Below, piece by piece: positions 11,793 through 13,976 of a DNA stretch of 13,976 nt; position 1 is the stretch's first letter, and every line of letters begins with the position of its first letter. Under the pieces are notes generated by a model that saw only the letters and a program-made list of their open reading frames with translations, was not told the origin of the DNA and ran no database searches. The stretch lies in the NCBI GenBank assembly GCA_026770585.1, contig MU648008.1:1-13976 (forward strand), read 5' to 3'. The position numbers and the translations under genes are program-made. Origin of the DNA: Baffinella frigidus (taxonomy: Eukaryota; Cryptophyceae; Cryptomonadales; Baffinellaceae).

Positions 11793-13079
11793 AGATCCCA
11801 TTTAACGTGGGGTGCCATTTAAGGTCCTTCTGGCCGTTTGGGCCTGAGCGCCAGTCTGGGCCTCTAACTACCCGTTGTGGATGCGAGGTGGAGTTTCGAG
11901 TGATGCACGGTGGGTGTGTCTTCGGATCTTAGTCCGGGTTAGGTTGGTTCATGCTCAGGTTGCAGGGCTGGTTTGGCGCGTGCGCGTGTTTAGGGATTTT
12001 GCGTGCGCGCATGGTCAGTTTCGGGAAATCGGACGGGTTATTTTCAGGGATGATTTTTCCGGTGTCGTGCTGCTTTCGAGCGGTGTCAGCGAAAGGTGCG
12101 GTTGTCAGGGAATGTGTGCGAGGTTTCCCCGCGGGTCCCAGCGTGCTGAGTCGCTGCGGCGGGGTGTGGGCGTCTCCTGTTCGGGAGGGGCTTTTTTTTT
12201 GGTTGGTTGCTGCGGGTTTCTCTGCGCTTGGGAGCTTGCGGCAGGTGTCAATCCTCTTCTGACCGGTTGGGAGCGGCGCATGTAGCGCACCGATCAGAGG
12301 TGGGATGCCGCTTCTAGGGTGCGGAGTCAGCATGGGTGCTCTAGTCAGGTCGACTGGGGGTTAGGGCGCTGCTGCTCTGCTGGGGATGCAGGCATGCTGG
12401 CGCTGCACGGTACAGGTGGCGTCCTACCGGGTGGTTTCGCTGTCACCGAGAGGCGGTGCAGGTGCAATGGAGATCATCCCGCTGGCGCGTTGAATCCTGT
12501 TGGCAGGGATCATGCGGTGTCGCCGATTTTGCTGCAGGATCGTTTCGGGGCGATTCCGAGATTTTCGTGTCCTGCTGGCAGGGGTCCCAGTGCGCGCCAG
12601 TGCAAGTGGCAAGGTTGCGCATGGTTCGCTCGGTGCGCTGCGCCGCTGCGGTGGCAGCGGCCGCGTTCAGCGGTGTGAGCGGTGTGACCTGCCATCCGGG
12701 AAATTTCTAGCGGGTTTTGTGTGGGAGGGGATTCGCATCTGTGGTGGTGGCGCAGACGGGTGCGGTGTCGATGTGCTTGGCATCTTGCGGAGAGTAGACC
12801 GAGTAGCGGAGTGGCGCTCGGCATGCTGTGGCCAGGTCAGGTGCGGTGCTGGGGAGGATGCTCGGGGCGGGGGCCGGATTTCCAGGTTTTCGGGAATTTC
12901 CAGGTGGGATGGTGGGTGGGGAGGCCTGGGGCGCCGCGAGCGGATGGTGCGTCGGTGGTGGGGCGCGGTGGTTGGTGGCCTTGCGCATGTGGGAGGGTTG
13001 GGCGGGCGTGGGCAGCGTTTTGCGTGGATCCTTGAAGAGGGTCCCGCTGCCTTTTTCTAGCAGACCTTCTTGCGAATCT
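11793..13079. other. Non-coding stretch upstream of the element
   Basis: No convincing gene on either strand. The longest frame (plus, 12500-13060) has a Gly/Arg/Cys/Trp-rich composition typical of random GC-rich DNA. Small items seen: a repeated CCATTTAA (near 11799 and 11815), an exact inverted repeat CTTTCG/CGAAAG (12073-12078 and 12090-12095), and a T9 tract at 12192-12200 preceded by a short CTCC/GGAG hairpin. Any 5' LTR of the element would be expected here or across the stem-loop array, but no copy was recognised at the 3' side. Confidence 0.4.
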
Positions 13080-13168
13080 TTGTGAGAAAGGTGCGTAGGC
13101 CTACAGGGCTTATACCCAAGAGAGCTCTATGAGCGTACAGAAGGTGAGCAGGGGATTCCTACTCACAA
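13080..13168. repeat. Nested inverted repeats
   Basis: TTGTGAG (13080-13086) pairs with CTCACAA (13162-13168), and GTGAG (13144-13148) can also pair with that right arm. Inside lie the palindromes GTAGGCCTAC (13095-13104) and AGAGCTCT. There is no match to a tRNA, 5S rRNA or snRNA that I know. It is unclear whether the structure means anything. Confidence 0.3.
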
Positions 13169-13790
13169 GAAAGGGCAAGGGCACCGCTGAGGCAGGAGAC
13201 GCAAGAGTCGTGTCAGGATTATTCTTGGATAAAGAAATTGCTCCGTGAGAGAGAGAACCATCAAAGACAGGGGCGGCAGGTCAGTCCCTCCCTCAGCTCC
13301 GCTCACAGAGGGCGCAGGAAAGCCACTGACATTGCGTTGGAACCGTGCCGCTGAGGAGCATCAGCCCCACTGAACGGCGCGCGCATACGCGCGCGCGGAC
13401 GACAACTGAACCCTGCATTGCAAAATTGGATCCGCAAGGGGAGGCGGGGCCGGGGAACAGCACAGGCTGGTCTCCCCTCTACCTTTGCGCGCGCACACCC
13501 AACTGCACACACATACAATGCCAGCCGCCCCCGGGCGCATACCTGCTGCCCCCACGTGGCTCTCAGCTCCCCACAGAAGCAATCACCCCGCCCCTCCCGC
13601 GAAAGGGCGCGGCACAACAATGCCCAGCACCCAGACACATGAACCGTACGCTATATCACAAGCACTATCACATGAATTCTCTGCTGATGCGCGCGCACCA
13701 CGCGTCCCGCCTGCACCGATGCTCTGCCACCCCTGCGTGTAAATCCTCCCCTGATAAGAACATCCCCCCAGACACCCAACGAGAACACTG
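13169..13790. other. Non-coding stretch with Z-DNA-type tract and GC box
   Basis: No gene recognised; the open frames here are Arg/Ala/Pro-rich and look random. At 13377-13397 there are 21 bases of strictly alternating purine and pyrimidine (GC repeats around ATA), the classic Z-DNA-prone pattern, and almost palindromic. GGGGAGGCGGGGCCGGGG at 13438-13455 resembles a GC box, but no start site or ORF can be tied to it. Confidence 0.4.
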
Positions 13791-13976
13791 CCCCCCTCCC
13801 CCAAGAATGTTCAAAGAATTCAGGACTCCCCCTCGTGGGAGACACCCTGCCCCCCGAAAGCCATCCTCCACTCGAGGACAGTGTCCCCCTCCCCCAAGAA
13901 CGCTCAAAGAATCCAGGACTCCCCCTCGTGGGAGACACCCTGCCCCCCGAAAGCCATCCTCCACTCGAGGACAGTG
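13791..13976. repeat. 93-bp tandem repeat (minisatellite), two copies, open at window end
   Basis: Copies 13791-13883 and 13884-13976 are 93 bp each and differ at four sites only (13791, 13808, 13810, 13820 against their partners), all C/T differences. A much weaker third copy may precede them at about 13748-13790. Because 93 is divisible by three, minus-strand frames stay open through it as 31-residue repeats. The differences change amino acids in those frames (for example G/E and R/H), so selection for protein is not evident. The array ends only because the window ends. Confidence 0.85.

Noticed and set aside
12165-12200. CTCC/GGAG hairpin followed by T9 as a rho-independent terminator
   Set aside because: The stem is only four base pairs, the context is eukaryotic and no gene ends there. 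A Pol III terminator is possible, but no A/B boxes were recognised upstream.
12500-13060. 186-residue plus-strand ORF
   Set aside because: Gly/Arg/Trp/Cys-rich composition, no domain, and overlapping equally long frames on the other strand, as expected by chance in GC-rich DNA.
13651-13964. Minus-strand ORFs with 31-residue repeats
   Set aside because: Openness follows from the 93-bp repeat length. Two frames are open at once and the copy differences are mostly amino-acid changing.

Overview
The window looks like nuclear DNA of a eukaryote. It is GC-rich and contains a single very large Ty1/copia-type LTR retrotransposon relic on the minus strand, a TATA-box-driven small gene on the plus strand, and non-coding flanks with minisatellite DNA. 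There are no bacterial operon features. The host cannot be named. A GC-rich alga or other protist would fit the composition and the TGTAA motif after the small gene, but this is only a guess.

Layout. 1-282: upstream region with about 40-bp tandem repeats rich in TGACT/AGTCA and a TATA box at 225-232. 283-937 (+): acidic Ser/Glu-rich protein whose frame is broken twice inside GAG runs; its last residues match a PCNA-interacting (PIP) box. 938-1519: no gene; a minus-strand polypurine tract at 1210-1246 may be the element's PPT. 1520-11487 (-): the copia element, read right to left as leader ORF, oversized Gag, multi-pass membrane domain, aspartic protease, HHCC plus DDE integrase, reverse transcriptase and RNase H. 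11587-11792: a row of stem-loops just upstream of the Gag start in the element's sense. 11793-13790: no convincing gene, a few inverted repeats and a Z-DNA-type tract. 13791-13976: two copies of a 93-bp tandem repeat that runs off the window.

The element has the normal copia order (Gag, PR, IN, RT, RH), with recognisable catalytic residues in every enzyme. It codes over about 10 kb, roughly twice the usual copia length. The excess comes from a Gag of about 1,000 residues or more, a membrane-spanning domain of about 320 residues between Gag and protease, and a long IN-RT linker. The copy is not intact: one in-frame TAG, one in-frame TGA and at least three single-base frame changes interrupt it, besides a +1 Gag-Pol frame change that could be either programmed or damage. 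No LTR pair or primer binding site could be recognised by eye.

The points most worth a second look are the membrane domain inside Pol, the hairpin array with covarying stems and a conserved loop, and the PIP-box protein encoded antisense at the 3' side of the element.
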